Shown here: in pieces, positions 8,929-17,955 of the stretch | How positions within the stretch are numbered: the first letter of the stretch is position 1 | How the letters are laid out: the number at the start of each line of letters is the position of its first letter | Source: Lacinutrix sp. C3R15 | Lineage (GTDB): Bacteria > Bacteroidota > Bacteroidia > Flavobacteriales > Flavobacteriaceae | DNA: 64,000 nt | Assembly: GCF_018860825.1 (NCBI RefSeq) | Contig: NZ_JAHKPZ010000031.1 | Span: 1 to 64,000, forward strand | Direction of reading: 5' to 3' | The notes under the pieces: model-generated | Database searches by the model: none | What the model saw: the letters and a program-made list of their open reading frames with translations, nothing else | Told to the model about the DNA's origin: nothing | Translations under genes and position numbers: made by a program

Positions 8929-10653
8929 TTAAATATCTAAATCAAAAGTTTTTCTTAGCAATTCAATGTTTGAATTTTTCTCCACTAGCTTTTCAAACTT
9001 ATCTTGTGGAGTATAAGCGTACTTTTTCTCTAATTGTTCATTTACAGTAACTTCTAAATTTATATCGAAGTTATTAATTTTCTTTCTAATATAACCTAAT
9101 AAAGGATATTGCTGTCTTTCAACTTCAATCTTATTGGTAGCATTTGGGTATTCTACATGTATGGTAGTTCCTTTAATTTTTGGTTTATCAATAGATAAAA
9201 TAGAAGCTAGGTTAAATTGCCCTTTTTCTTCAATAAGCTTCACGTAAGTATACCAAGCGTCTATTACAGCTTCTTCGGTAAATGGGTCTTTAGGTAGGTC
9301 TTCTTCGTCATGAACAACTTCCATTTGTTTAATTTGGTGTTCTTTTTTTAATCGAATACTACGTAAAGATAATCCTGAAGAAGATTTTTTTCTAGCATTT
9401 AAAGGTATACTAGGTTGTTTTAAAATAGTAGGTTTTGGTGCAACAGGTTTTGGGCTATTTGGTGTTGCAGCATTATTTTCTTCCTTTTTAGAAAGTGTTT
9501 GCGTTTGCTTTGTTGGTTTTTGTACAGGAATTGGTGTTATTCCTTTTTTAGCAAAGTAAGACGCTGGAATTATGTAGTTTTTGCTATTTTTTTTTTCTCC
9601 ATCAAAAGTGATAGAGGCAAGTTTCATTAAAGTTAGTTCAACGAGTAGTCGTTGGTTTTTACTGCTTTTATATTTTAAATCGCAATCGTTAGAGAGTTCT
9701 ATAGCTTGTAATAAAAAGGGTTGCGATGCTTTTTTACTTTGTGCTAAATATTTTGCTTTGGTTTGTTCACCAACTTCTAAAAGCGCTACAGTCTGTTCGT
9801 TTTTACAAACCATTAAATCTCTAAAATGACTTGCTAAACCAGCAATGTAATGGTGACCATCAAATCCTTTAGATAAGGTATTGTTAAATTGTATTAGCAG
9901 TTCAGGAATTTTATTTTCAAGAATATAATCTGTACTTGTAAAATAAGTCTCGTAATCTAAAACGTTTAGGTTTTCTGTTACTGCTTGACGTGTTAATTTT
10001 TTACCAGCAAAACTTACAACACGATCAAATATAGAAAGCGCATCACGCATTGCTCCATCAGCTTTTTGTGCAATTATATGTAGCGCATCATCTTCTGCTT
10101 CTATACCTTGTTCTTGCGCTATATATTTTAAATATTCTTTAGCATCTGTAACGGTTATTCTTTTAAAATCGAATATTTGGCAACGAGATAGAATAGTTGG
10201 TATAATCTTATGTTTTTCTGTGGTAGCAAGAATAAATATACAATGCTTTGGTGGTTCTTCTAAAGTTTTTAAAAAGGCATTAAAAGCTGCTTGTGAGAGC
10301 ATATGCACCTCATCAATAATATATACTTTATACTTACCCACTTGTGGTGGTATACGTACTTGATCTGTAAGAGTTCTAATATCTTCTACTGAGTTGTTAG
10401 AAGCTGCATCTAATTCAAAAATATTAAAAGCAAAATCTTCATCTGTTTCTGTACCATCACTATTTATCATTTTAGCAAGTATACGTGCACAAGTTGTTTT
10501 ACCAACACCACGAGGACCTGTAAATAATAAAGCTTGGGCTAAGTGATTATTATCAATAGCATTTAGTAAAGTGTTTGTAATAGCTTGCTGACCAACAACA
10601 TCTTTAAATGTTTGTGGTCTGTATTTTCTAGCTGATACTACAAAGTGTTCCAA
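8929..10653 (-). CDS. dnaX: DNA polymerase III subunit tau (gamma by slippage)
   Basis: 574 residues. The clamp-loader AAA+ domain has Walker A GPRGVGKTT (46-54), Walker B IIDEVHM (112-118), sensor 1 ATTEKH and the SRC arginine-finger motif (LSRCQIF). The four zinc-binding Cys residues normally between Walker A and DAASN are absent; the loop is short and acidic, as I believe is usual in this group. A run of ten A residues (minus strand, 9587-9596) at codons 353-356 lies just after clamp-loader domain III. A -1 shift or one added A gives an immediate TAG, which would make a gamma-like product of 356 residues. The C-terminal part is the tau region for polymerase and helicase contact. Confidence 0.95.
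   Translation of the reverse strand: MEHFVVSARKYRPQTFKDVVGQQAITNTLLNAIDNNHLAQALLFTGPRGVGKTTCARILAKMINSDGTETDEDFAFNIFELDAASNNSVEDIRTLTDQVRIPPQVGKYKVYIIDEVHMLSQAAFNAFLKTLEEPPKHCIFILATTEKHKIIPTILSRCQIFDFKRITVTDAKEYLKYIAQEQGIEAEDDALHIIAQKADGAMRDALSIFDRVVSFAGKKLTRQAVTENLNVLDYETYFTSTDYILENKIPELLIQFNNTLSKGFDGHHYIAGLASHFRDLMVCKNEQTVALLEVGEQTKAKYLAQSKKASQPFLLQAIELSNDCDLKYKSSKNQRLLVELTLMKLASITFDGEKKNSKNYIIPASYFAKKGITPIPVQKPTKQTQTLSKKEENNAATPNSPKPVAPKPTILKQPSIPLNARKKSSSGLSLRSIRLKKEHQIKQMEVVHDEEDLPKDPFTEEAVIDAWYTYVKLIEEKGQFNLASILSIDKPKIKGTTIHVEYPNATNKIEVERQQYPLLGYIRKKINNFDINLEVTVNEQLEKKYAYTPQDKFEKLVEKNSNIELLRKTFDLDI
9587..9596 (-). promoter_or_regulatory. A10 slippage / -1 frameshift site in dnaX
   Basis: On the coding strand the sequence reads GGA GAA AAA AAA AAT AGC. 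Slipping back one base, or an extra A from transcriptional slippage, changes AAT AGC into AAA TAG, an in-line stop. Known dnaX genes (E. coli by ribosomal frameshift, Thermus by polymerase slippage on an A run) make gamma in the same way. Confidence 0.6.
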
Positions 10654-10713
10654 ATGATACTAAATATTACTGCATCTATTGATGCTAATTAATGAATGAT
10701 ATATTATATATAA

Positions 10714-10721
10714 CAAAGTTA
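10714..10721 (-). promoter_or_regulatory. Candidate -7 box for dnaX
   Basis: TAACTTTG (TAnnTTTG) on the minus strand, 61 bases before the dnaX ATG. No clear TTG lies at the -33 position. Confidence 0.4.
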
Positions 10722-10891
10722 AAAATTAAGTGTAATATATAGAATATTGAATGCTAATTTTAATAGGAGTTATTAACATTTTTTAGTGTCTTTATTTATA
10801 AAGGATGGTGTTTTAGTATAAAATGTAGTAGTAGTATATACTTGTGGTAATTACTCTTTTTTTTAGTATTACGATAAATTTAGAATTTGGA

Positions 10892-10925
10892 TTGTAGTTT
10901 TTAAATTTTGTTAATTGTACATTTG
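10892..10925 (+). promoter_or_regulatory. Promoter of rnpB
   Basis: TTG at 10892-10894 and TACATTTG at 10918-10925, 23 nt apart. The predicted start, about 5 bases downstream, falls on the first base of the RNase P P1 helix (10930), so promoter and RNA end confirm each other. Confidence 0.75.
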
Positions 10926-10929
10926 CGGT

Positions 10930-11240
10930 AAGTATTTCGCCTTATCGCTGTTTTAGTAATAAAATGGAGGAAAGTCCGAACACCATAGTGCAACATAGTG
11001 GTTAATGGCCACCAGTCGTGAGGCTAGGAAAAGTGCAACAGAAAGTATGTACAGGTAATGCTGTAGTGAAACCAGGTAAACTCTATGTGGTGCAATGTCA
11101 TGTAAACTAATGCTTGAGCGTGCACGCGCGATGTTAGAGGGTAGGCAGCTAAAGTGTATTGGTAACAATGCACGTAGATAAATGATAAGGGCTTTTTCTT
11201 TATAGAAAGAGTACAGAATTCGGCTTATAGATATACTTCA
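10930..11240 (+). ncRNA. rnpB: RNase P RNA (class A)
   Basis: The catalytic RNA that matures tRNA 5' ends. Conserved elements appear in order: GAGGAAAGTCCGAACACC (CR I), ACAGAAA, GTGAAACC and GGTAAACTC, the AGATAAATGATAAGGGC region near P4, and ACAGAATTCGGCTTATAG (CR V). The 5' and 3' ends pair as P1 (AAGTAT at 10930-10935 with ATACTT at 11233-11238). About 310 nt, normal for Bacteroidota. The ends are inferred from P1 and the promoter. Confidence 0.95.
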
Positions 11241-11242
11241 TC

Positions 11243-11280
11243 AAAAAAGCCCTTTGCTTTATGCTAAGGGCTTTATTTTT
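11243..11280 (+). terminator. Intrinsic terminator of rnpB
   Basis: AAAGCCCTT (11246-11254) pairs perfectly with AAGGGCTTT (11266-11274), followed by a T-rich tail. Confidence 0.85.
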
Positions 11281-11304
11281 TAGTCAACATAATTTTTCTA
11301 TACT

Positions 11305-12051
11305 TTACTTAGGTGAATATGCAAGATCTGGTCTCATTTCTGCTGTAGTACTTTCCATACGTGTAGCATAATTCATTAATTTTTTAAATACCTCAAAACG
11401 TTCTGGACCTAAAAGCTCTCTAGTTGCTTTACTTTTTTGAGCAGAATCTATATCATCTTTAGAGGAGATGGCAACCATGTAATAGTTTTGGCTTGTACCA
11501 AAGTCACTTTTATATATGCGATAATAAGATTTTGAACCTTTATCTGCATACATGGTTTTAATGGCTTTAATACCTTCTTTTATTTTTTTAGCATTTTCAG
11601 GTTTGTAGTAAATATATATATAGTCTCGATAGTTTTCACCTTCTTGGGTTTGTGTTATTCCATTTGGCATGTATGAGAGCTCTCTATCTAACATAACTAC
11701 ATAATCACTATGTGAATCATAACAAGTATCAAAGCGATCAAACATACTGTTCCATTTGTCACCCATTTTTTCTGCCATGTCTTTAAATGGGGTATTATCT
11801 ATTTCTGCAAAATTTTCTATAGGTGTTACATACAAATAAACAAAATCTGATGTACTAACAGTTATCCAACTAGTTTGTGGATTGTTATCTACACATGCTT
11901 GGTTAAATTCTTTGGCAACTTCTTCGTATTCCCAAACCATGGAAGGTTTTACATTGTCTTGATGTACAAGATACATATCTTGTGCATTCGTGTAATTGGT
12001 TAATAATAGCAAGAATAATACTAAACCAATCGTTTTTTTTAAAGTTTTCAT
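11305..12051 (-). CDS. Secreted hypothetical protein, possibly two dimeric alpha/beta-barrel-like modules
   Basis: 248 residues with a signal peptide (MKTLKKTIGLVLFLLLLTNYTNAQ). The body contains two similar halves: a beta strand with aromatic residues, then a helix (YLVHQDNVKPSMVWEYEEVAKEF and YIYIYYKPENAKKIKEGIKAIK), each followed by a strand of the kind FVYLYVTPI or YYMVAIS. That resembles NIPSNAP/dimeric alpha-beta barrel proteins but I cannot assign a reaction. It is a single gene downstream of an inverted repeat that probably ends the rsmD operon. Confidence 0.65.
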   Translation of the reverse strand: MKTLKKTIGLVLFLLLLTNYTNAQDMYLVHQDNVKPSMVWEYEEVAKEFNQACVDNNPQTSWITVSTSDFVYLYVTPIENFAEIDNTPFKDMAEKMGDKWNSMFDRFDTCYDSHSDYVVMLDRELSYMPNGITQTQEGENYRDYIYIYYKPENAKKIKEGIKAIKTMYADKGSKSYYRIYKSDFGTSQNYYMVAISSKDDIDSAQKSKATRELLGPERFEVFKKLMNYATRMESTTAEMRPDLAYSPK

Positions 12052-12124
12052 AATTTTTGGATTATTTAATTAATAGCTTATTAATAAAATTGAATACTCC
12101 TAAATTAGTGAAAAAAAACGTGAA

Positions 12125-12160
12125 AAAACAATAAGTCACTGGTAATCAGTGTTTTTACGT
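12125..12160 (-). terminator. Possible terminator after rsmD
   Basis: CACTG (12137-12141) and CAGTG (12147-12151) form a short hairpin. Read on the minus strand it is preceded by ACGTAAAAA and followed, after a few bases, by a run of T. The stem is short, so this is tentative. Confidence 0.4.
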
Positions 12161-12184
12161 GAGAAAATAAATGCAGAATATTAA

Positions 12185-12742
12185 CTATTCTGTTTCATCA
12201 TTATTAGATATTTCAAAAAAACTAAACATATTTCCACCATAACCTTTAGAATGGGAGTAGTTAGGTAAATGAGAAAGATCTGTATGTTTAGAGTGCTCGA
12301 CTATAAGTAAACCTTCTTCTTCTAATAAGTTATTTTGAAAAATTAATTCTGGAATTTTAGAAAATTCTTCAATAGAAAAATCATAAGGAGGATCTGCAAA
12401 TATAATGGTATGTGGAGTAGTGGTTTTCTCTAAATATTTAAATACATCACTTTTTATAGTTTGTATTGGCATATTAAAGGATGCTGCAGTTTCGTTTATA
12501 AACTTAATACAACCAAAATTAGCGTCTACACTTGTAATATCACTGGTTCCTCTAGAAGCAAACTCATAGCTTATGTTTCCGCTTCCGCTAAATAAATCTA
12601 GAACAGAAATATCATCAAAATAATACTGATTATTTAAAATATTAAATAAAGATTCTTTGGCCATATCTGTAGTTGGCCTTATGGGTAATTTTTTTGGTGC
12701 AGTTATTCTTCTGCCTTTATAGGTACCTGAAATTATTCGCAT
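12185..12742 (-). CDS. rsmD: 16S rRNA (guanine-966-N2) methyltransferase
   Basis: 185 residues, typical length. It opens with the family signature MRIISGTYKGRRI and RPTTDMAKESLFNIL. The SAM-binding motif VLDLFSGSG is at about residues 47-55, and the catalytic DPPY motif (FADPPYDF) is present. The enzyme methylates G966 of 16S rRNA in the 30S subunit. Its ATG overlaps the stop codon of the DUF3822 gene by one base (TAATG), so translation is coupled, an arrangement common in Bacteroidota. Confidence 0.93.
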   Translation of the reverse strand: MRIISGTYKGRRITAPKKLPIRPTTDMAKESLFNILNNQYYFDDISVLDLFSGSGNISYEFASRGTSDITSVDANFGCIKFINETAASFNMPIQTIKSDVFKYLEKTTTPHTIIFADPPYDFSIEEFSKIPELIFQNNLLEEEGLLIVEHSKHTDLSHLPNYSHSKGYGGNMFSFFEISNNDETE

Positions 12743-13560
12743 TAAAAGCTATGCTTTAAAATATAATTATAATGTATTATCTCTTCTTCTTCGGTTATGT
12801 AATTGGTATTGGGTTTACCAAATTGTACATGTCTTATGTACTTAAATACTATATTATAAAGTGCATCATCTTCTACAATATCACCTAAAAGTAAAAGTTT
12901 TAATGTTTCTACATTTAGTTGTAATTGCTCTGCAGTAAATAAGATATAGTATATAAAATCTTCTTTAGTAATATACGTAAAAGTATTGTAAAGTATTAAT
13001 TCCCCTTTATAGGTTACTACTATTTCAAAGTGATTTTTATTTACATGCACATACATTTTTTGATCCTGTGCATCTTTTTCTGCCAGAAGTATTTCTTCTA
13101 TTAAAATGGTAGAATAGTGCTTGTATGCAAATGTGCCAAACTTGTCATATAAATAATTATTAATATTTATATAAGGTACATATACATTAATACTGTTATT
13201 TATTGCAATTTCATCATGTGCAATATAATCGGTTTGCAGAATTTTAGAATTAAATTTTAAGTAATCTGCAATGGCATCTTCATTAAATAAAGACTTTGGT
13301 ATAAGTGTAGAAAGCTCATTTATATAAATTACATGAATGGTATTAAAATGGCCTTGAAATTCTGGAATGGTATCAAATATTGTTTTTAAATCGTGTAATA
13401 CTTGATAAGGGGTTTGCTTTTGTGTAAAAGCAAAATGTTTGCAGCAGCTAATTATATTTGTATTTGATTTTAAAATACAAAAAGAAAGTCCATTCAAACT
13501 TATTTGAATGGACAATTCTTGGTTAGTTAGTGTTTTTTTTTGTTTACTCGCTATCGCCAT
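12742..13560 (-). CDS. DUF3822 family protein
   Basis: About 272 residues from the ATG at 13560; an upstream in-frame ATG at 13581 would lengthen the overlap with the preceding gene from 17 to 38 bases, so the inner start is preferred. The sequence resembles DUF3822, a Bacteroidota family with an actin/ASKHA-like look and no known activity: LSIQISLNGLSFCIL at the start, HVIYINELSTLIPKSLF in the middle, then KLLLLGDI. The rsmD partner is the usual neighbour. Confidence 0.8.
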   Translation of the reverse strand: MAIASKQKKTLTNQELSIQISLNGLSFCILKSNTNIISCCKHFAFTQKQTPYQVLHDLKTIFDTIPEFQGHFNTIHVIYINELSTLIPKSLFNEDAIADYLKFNSKILQTDYIAHDEIAINNSINVYVPYININNYLYDKFGTFAYKHYSTILIEEILLAEKDAQDQKMYVHVNKNHFEIVVTYKGELILYNTFTYITKEDFIYYILFTAEQLQLNVETLKLLLLGDIVEDDALYNIVFKYIRHVQFGKPNTNYITEEEEIIHYNYILKHSF

Positions 13561-14281
13561 AAGTTTTTGGCCAGTTACCACTAGTATTTACTTCGTTTAA
13601 AGATCCAACTCTAATTGCATCTCCATTAACACCATCTACAGAAACGGTTTCGTTTTCTTGTGCTAATAAGTCTTTATTTTGATCTGCTAAGATTACATTT
13701 TTAGATAGTTTAGCTTCAAAAACAGGAATTTTAGTTTCTCCTTCTTCTCCTAATAAGCCAGATTTCATTTCTATTTTTGCTCCTTCAATACTTGGTATAT
13801 TCATCATAGATTTATATCTATCTGAATTTTTAAATAATGAATCTTTTACAGAAACATATCCTAAAGTATCTATAACCGTAATATCTTTCATGGTTTCAAC
13901 ACCACCAAAAAGTTTTGTTTTTTCTTCGTCTAAAACAGTTTCTACTCTACGTTGTGTAATTGTAAATTTAGCAGTATCAATAAATTTAATTAAATTATCA
14001 AAGTTAGGTGCAAAAGTTCCTGTTACTTGTCTGTGCGCTAATTGTGCATCTCTTACGTCAACCATTTTTTCAATAACAGCAGCGTAACGTTTTTGTTTTA
14101 CTTTATTAAACTTAATAGGTTCATAAATAGAATTAAAAGTTTGATAACCTAAAAAGGCTATTAAAGCCCAAAGTGCTATCATTATAACAGGTCTTAATTT
14201 AGTTGGTATAAACTTATCTATAAGCCAAACCAACCCAATTGTTAAAAGTATTACTGCAACTGCAATTAATATTAAATTCAT
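13544..14281 (-). CDS. Membrane-anchored hypothetical protein
   Basis: 245 residues. Two transmembrane helices lie at the N-terminus (about 3-21 and 32-47), followed by a soluble part with a pseudopilin-like segment (VRDAQLAHRQVTGTFAPNFDNLIKFID), then beta-rich sequence ending SGNWPKTYGDSE. The helix followed by a GTFAPNFDNL segment recalls type II pseudopilins, where similar text follows the N-terminal helix, but no prepilin cleavage site is present. It overlaps DUF3822 and is the first gene of the rsmD operon. Function unknown. Confidence 0.75.
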   Translation of the reverse strand: MNLILIAVAVILLTIGLVWLIDKFIPTKLRPVIMIALWALIAFLGYQTFNSIYEPIKFNKVKQKRYAAVIEKMVDVRDAQLAHRQVTGTFAPNFDNLIKFIDTAKFTITQRRVETVLDEEKTKLFGGVETMKDITVIDTLGYVSVKDSLFKNSDRYKSMMNIPSIEGAKIEMKSGLLGEEGETKIPVFEAKLSKNVILADQNKDLLAQENETVSVDGVNGDAIRVGSLNEVNTSGNWPKTYGDSE

Positions 14282-14316
14282 AGTATGATTAATTAATTTT
14301 TAATAAAGGTCTTTCG

Positions 14317-14324
14317 CAAATCTA
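14317..14324 (-). promoter_or_regulatory. Candidate -7 box for the rsmD operon
   Basis: TAGATTTG (TAnnTTTG) on the minus strand, 36 bases before the ATG at 14281. Confidence 0.45.
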
Positions 14325-14370
14325 CAATTTTTTTTTAATCGTTAAAACCAAAGTGCATAAAAATCATTAC

Positions 14371-14378
14371 TATATTTG
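14371..14378 (+). promoter_or_regulatory. Candidate -7 box for the helicase gene
   Basis: TATATTTG (TAnnTTTG), 28 bases before the ATG at 14407. Confidence 0.45.
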
Positions 14379-14406
14379 ATGAAATTTTATTCGATAGACC
14401 AAATTA

Positions 14407-15837
14407 ATGAACGCATCTCAATTTTATTCCCTTATAAAACAGCAGTTTCCATTTAAACCAACGCCAAAACAAGATATTGTTTTATTGCAACTTTCTGAGT
14501 TTATTTTTTCAAAATCACCAAATGCGTTATATTTATTAAAAGGATATGCAGGAACAGGAAAAACCACCATTATTGGTACTATTGTTACGCATTTATGGAA
14601 AGCTAAAAAAAGCGCAGTGCTAATGGCACCAACGGGTCGTGCGGCAAAAGTAATCTCTAATTATGCTAAAAAGGAAGCCTTTACTATTCATAAAAAAATA
14701 TACTTTCCTAAAAAAAATAAAGGAGGTGGAGTAAACTTTGTTTTACAACCAAATAAGCATAAAAACACCATTTTTATCGTTGATGAAGCTTCTATGATTT
14801 CAGATACTGCTAGTGATTCTAAACTTTATGAAAATGGTTCTTTATTAGATGATTTAATGCGTTATGTATATTCTGGGCATCAATGTAAACTATTATTAAT
14901 AGGTGATACAGCACAATTACCTCCTGTAAAATTAGATATAAGTCCTGCTCTTGATGAAAACACTTTAAGTTTAAGTTATGATAAAGACGTTATTAAAATG
15001 GAGCTGGATGAAGTAGTACGTCAAGAACAAGATTCTGGTATTCTAGAAAATGCAACCATTTTACGTGAAGCTCTTTCTAGTGCTTTTGTAGAAACCTTTA
15101 AGTTTGAACTAAAATCCTTTAAAGATATTATTCGTCTTGTAGATGGTTATGAAATTATGGATGCTATTAATGATTCTTATAGTAACCTTGGTAATGAAGA
15201 AACAGCCATTATTGTTAGAAGCAACAAACGAGCAAACCTATATAACCAACAAATTAGAGAGCGTATTTTATTTAATGAAAACGAACTTTCTGCAGGTGAT
15301 TATTTAATGGTAGTAAAAAATAATTATTATTGGCTTAAGCCTACAACCGAAGCTGGTTTTATAGCAAATGGAGATATTATTGAAATATTAGAAATATTCT
15401 CTATTCAAGAATTATATGGTTTTCGCTTTGCCGAAGTAAAAATACGAATGGTAGATTACCCAAAAATGAAACCTTTTGAAACCGTCTTACTTTTAGATAC
15501 CATTACAGCAGAAACACCTTCTTTAGCTTATGAAGACTCTAACCGATTGTACCAAGAAGTGCAAAAAGATTTTGAAGATGAAACCAGTAACTATAAAAAG
15601 TTTTTAAAAATAAAACAGAATAAACACTTTAACGCTTTACAGGTAAAATTCTCTTATGCTATAACTTGCCATAAGTCACAAGGTGGACAATGGAATACCG
15701 TTTTTGTAGAACAGCCATACTTACCTAACGGTATTGATACAGATTATTTACGTTGGTTGTATACCGCAATTACTAGAGCTAAAGAAAAATTGTATCTTAT
15801 CGGTTTTAAAGATGAGTTTTTTCAGGAAGCGTATTAA
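14407..15837 (+). CDS. RecD-like superfamily 1 DNA helicase
   Basis: 476 residues. Walker A is GYAGTGKTT (46-54), followed by motif Ia (LMAPTGRAA), Walker B VDEASM, motif III LIGDTAQLPPV, and near the C-terminus the UvrD_C_2-type motifs YAITCHKSQGGQW and LYTAITRAKEKLYLIG. This matches the stand-alone RecD/Pif1-like ATP-dependent helicases common in Bacteroidota. It would act on DNA ends or D-loops in the cytoplasm; the specific role is not known. No N-terminal RecB-binding or nuclease domain is present. Confidence 0.88.
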   Translation: MNASQFYSLIKQQFPFKPTPKQDIVLLQLSEFIFSKSPNALYLLKGYAGTGKTTIIGTIVTHLWKAKKSAVLMAPTGRAAKVISNYAKKEAFTIHKKIYFPKKNKGGGVNFVLQPNKHKNTIFIVDEASMISDTASDSKLYENGSLLDDLMRYVYSGHQCKLLLIGDTAQLPPVKLDISPALDENTLSLSYDKDVIKMELDEVVRQEQDSGILENATILREALSSAFVETFKFELKSFKDIIRLVDGYEIMDAINDSYSNLGNEETAIIVRSNKRANLYNQQIRERILFNENELSAGDYLMVVKNNYYWLKPTTEAGFIANGDIIEILEIFSIQELYGFRFAEVKIRMVDYPKMKPFETVLLLDTITAETPSLAYEDSNRLYQEVQKDFEDETSNYKKFLKIKQNKHFNALQVKFSYAITCHKSQGGQWNTVFVEQPYLPNGIDTDYLRWLYTAITRAKEKLYLIGFKDEFFQEAY

Positions 15838-15873
15838 ACCAGCTAGAAACAAACAACCAAAACAATAAAGTAT

Positions 15874-16440
15874 ATGACTACAGAAGCTGTTTTAAGTATA
15901 TTTTTAGGCGTAGGACTTGCAGCATCTGTAGGTTTTAGAGTTTTTGTACCATTATTTGCATTAAGCTTAGCAGCACATTTTAATGTTTGGGAACTTAATG
16001 CATCTTGGCAATGGATTGGTAGTTTAGCAGCAGTACTAACCCTTGGTATTGCTACTGTAGTAGAGATTTTTGCGTATTATATTCCGTTAGTAGACAATCT
16101 ATTAGATACTATAGCTGTGCCATTAGCAGCTATAGCAGGAACTGCAGTTATGGTTTCAACAGTTGCAGATTTAAGTCCTGTAATAACCTGGGCATTAGCT
16201 ATAATAGCAGGAGGTGGTACAGCAGCAGCAGTTGCAGGAACCTCAAGTGTTACAAGGTTAGCATCTACAACTACAACAGCTGGAGTTGCAAATCCTGTAA
16301 TTTCTACTTTAGAAACAGGTACTGCTATTACAATGTCTATTATTTCTTTAGTCCTTCCTGTTTTAGCCATAATACTTGTTATCATTATTCTCTTTATAAT
16401 TTATAGGCTTTATAAAAAGTTTAAATCTACTAAGGCATAA
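15874..16440 (+). CDS. DUF4126 family membrane protein
   Basis: 188 residues, strongly hydrophobic with about four transmembrane helices. The N-terminus [26 protein letters not shown] is the recognisable DUF4126 signature. A glycine/alanine-rich helix-breaking region ([17 protein letters not shown]) lies in the middle, and a basic tail ([12 protein letters not shown]) marks the cytoplasmic end. Function is not known. Confidence 0.85.
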   Translation: MTTEAVLSIFLGVGLAASVGFRVFVPLFALSLAAHFNVWELNASWQWIGSLAAVLTLGIATVVEIFAYYIPLVDNLLDTIAVPLAAIAGTAVMVSTVADLSPVITWALAIIAGGGTAAAVAGTSSVTRLASTTTTAGVANPVISTLETGTAITMSIISLVLPVLAIILVIIILFIIYRLYKKFKSTKA

Positions 16441-16458
16441 AATCTATTTTAAATGTTA

Positions 16459-16466
16459 TATTTTTG
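16459..16466 (+). promoter_or_regulatory. Candidate -7 box for kdsB
   Basis: TATTTTTG (TAnnTTTG). Transcription would start near 16473, leaving a very short leader before the ATG at 16487; this argues against the in-frame TTG at 16481 as start. Confidence 0.4.
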
Positions 16467-16486
16467 TATCAATATTATTATTGAAT

Positions 16487-17215
16487 ATGAAAATAATTTC
16501 CATGATTCCTGCACGTTATAGTGCATCTCGTTTTCCAGGTAAGCTTATGCAAGACCTAAATGGCAAAACGGTTATTCTTCGTACTTATGAAGCTACAAAG
16601 GCAACCAATTTATTTGATGATGTTTTTGTAGTAACAGATAGCGAAATCATTTTTAAAGAAATTACTAGTCATGGCGGAAAAGCAATCATGAGCATAAAAG
16701 AACATGAATGTGGTAGTGATAGAATTGCTGAAGCTGTTGAAAATTTAGATATTGATATTGTTGTAAATGTACAAGGTGATGAACCTTTTACAGAAGTAGC
16801 TTCGTTAAAAAAACTAATAGATGTTTTTAAAAAGGATACAGGCAAACAAGTAGATTTAGCTTCCTTAATGGTACATATTACAGACCAAGAAGAAATAAAA
16901 AATCCAAACACAGTAAAGGTAATTGTAGATCAAAATAACTTTGCTTTATACTTTTCACGTAGCCCAATTCCGTATCCAAGAGCAACAGATGTAGGAGCAA
17001 AATACTACAAACATAAAGGTGTTTATGCTTTTAGAAAAGAAGCATTACTAGATTTTTACAGATTGCCAATGCTACCATTAGAAGCTTCAGAAAAAATTGA
17101 ATGCATTCGCTATTTAGAATATGGTAAACGTATAAAAATGGTAGAAACCAATGTGCAAGGAGTAGAAATAGATACACCTGAAGATTTAGAAAGAGCTAAA
17201 AAACTTTGGAAGTAA
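16487..17215 (+). CDS. kdsB: 3-deoxy-manno-octulosonate cytidylyltransferase
   Basis: 242 residues. The nucleotide-binding signature [13 protein letters not shown] is next to the N-terminus, followed by [23 protein letters not shown] and [10 protein letters not shown], all diagnostic of KdsB. The enzyme activates Kdo to CMP-Kdo for lipopolysaccharide inner core in the cytoplasm. The ATG at 16487 is chosen over an in-frame TTG six bases earlier because the family starts immediately before the motif. Genes for a HAD hydrolase, an acyltransferase and a KdnB-like dehydrogenase follow, so the substrate could be the 8-amino form of Kdo. Confidence 0.93.
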   Translation: MKIISMIPARYSASRFPGKLMQDLNGKTVILRTYEATKATNLFDDVFVVTDSEIIFKEITSHGGKAIMSIKEHECGSDRIAEAVENLDIDIVVNVQGDEPFTEVASLKKLIDVFKKDTGKQVDLASLMVHITDQEEIKNPNTVKVIVDQNNFALYFSRSPIPYPRATDVGAKYYKHKGVYAFRKEALLDFYRLPMLPLEASEKIECIRYLEYGKRIKMVETNVQGVEIDTPEDLERAKKLWK

Positions 17216-17250
17216 TAGAAATTTCATTGTAAATGAAAAATTTAAAATAA

Positions 17251-17952
17251 TTGAATAAAGAATACCAAAATATAAAAGTAATTGGCTTTGATGCAGACGA
17301 TACACTTTGGGTAAACGAAACCTATTTTCGAGACGCAGAGTTAGAATTTGCAAAGCTTTTAGCAGGTTTTGAAACGGCTAATAAAGTAGATCAAGAACTC
17401 TTTAAAATGGAAATGAAGAATTTACCTTTGTATGGCTACGGAGTTAAAGGATTTGTTTTATCAATGGTAGAAATGGCTTTAGAATTATCTAACTACACCA
17501 TTTCTAATAAAACGATAGAACAGATTTTAAACATAGGTAAACAGATGCTTAATGAGCCTGTAGAATTATTAGATGGCGTAGAAGAAACTTTAGAGGCATT
17601 ATCTAAAAAATATAAACTAATTGTTGCTACAAAAGGCGATTTATTAGACCAAGAAAGAAAGTTAGAAAAGTCAGGATTACTAGATTATTTTCATCATATA
17701 GAAGTATTAAGTGATAAAAAAGAAGAAAATTATTCTAAATTATTAAACCATTTAGATATAAATCCTTCAGAATTTTTAATGGTAGGTAATTCTTTAAAAT
17801 CAGATATATTACCATTAATAAATATTAAAGCACATGCTGTACATGTTCCTTTTCATACCACTTGGGCTCACGAACAAGTAACTGAAAAAGAAACCAATGG
17901 TAAAGCATATAAAACCGTAAAAAGTTTAAAAGAAGTTTTAGATCTATTATAG
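17251..17952 (+). CDS. HAD-superfamily hydrolase (TTG start)
   Basis: 233 residues. Motif I is FDADDT (about residues 13-18), with a helical cap, motif II in VATKGD, a Lys in SDKKEENY and motif IV GNSLKSDILP. This is the YjjG-like type of small-molecule phosphatase, not KdsC, which is shorter and lacks this cap. Motif I sits so close to the N-terminus that the only possible start is the TTG at 17251, with a TAA directly before it. It lies 35 bases after kdsB in the same operon; substrate unknown. Confidence 0.85.
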   Translation: MNKEYQNIKVIGFDADDTLWVNETYFRDAELEFAKLLAGFETANKVDQELFKMEMKNLPLYGYGVKGFVLSMVEMALELSNYTISNKTIEQILNIGKQMLNEPVELLDGVEETLEALSKKYKLIVATKGDLLDQERKLEKSGLLDYFHHIEVLSDKKEENYSKLLNHLDINPSEFLMVGNSLKSDILPLINIKAHAVHVPFHTTWAHEQVTEKETNGKAYKTVKSLKEVLDLL

Positions 17953-17955
17953 AAT

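Noticed and set aside
10953-11168. Minus-strand open frame inside rnpB
   Set aside because: It lies wholly within the RNase P RNA and shows no protein-like features.
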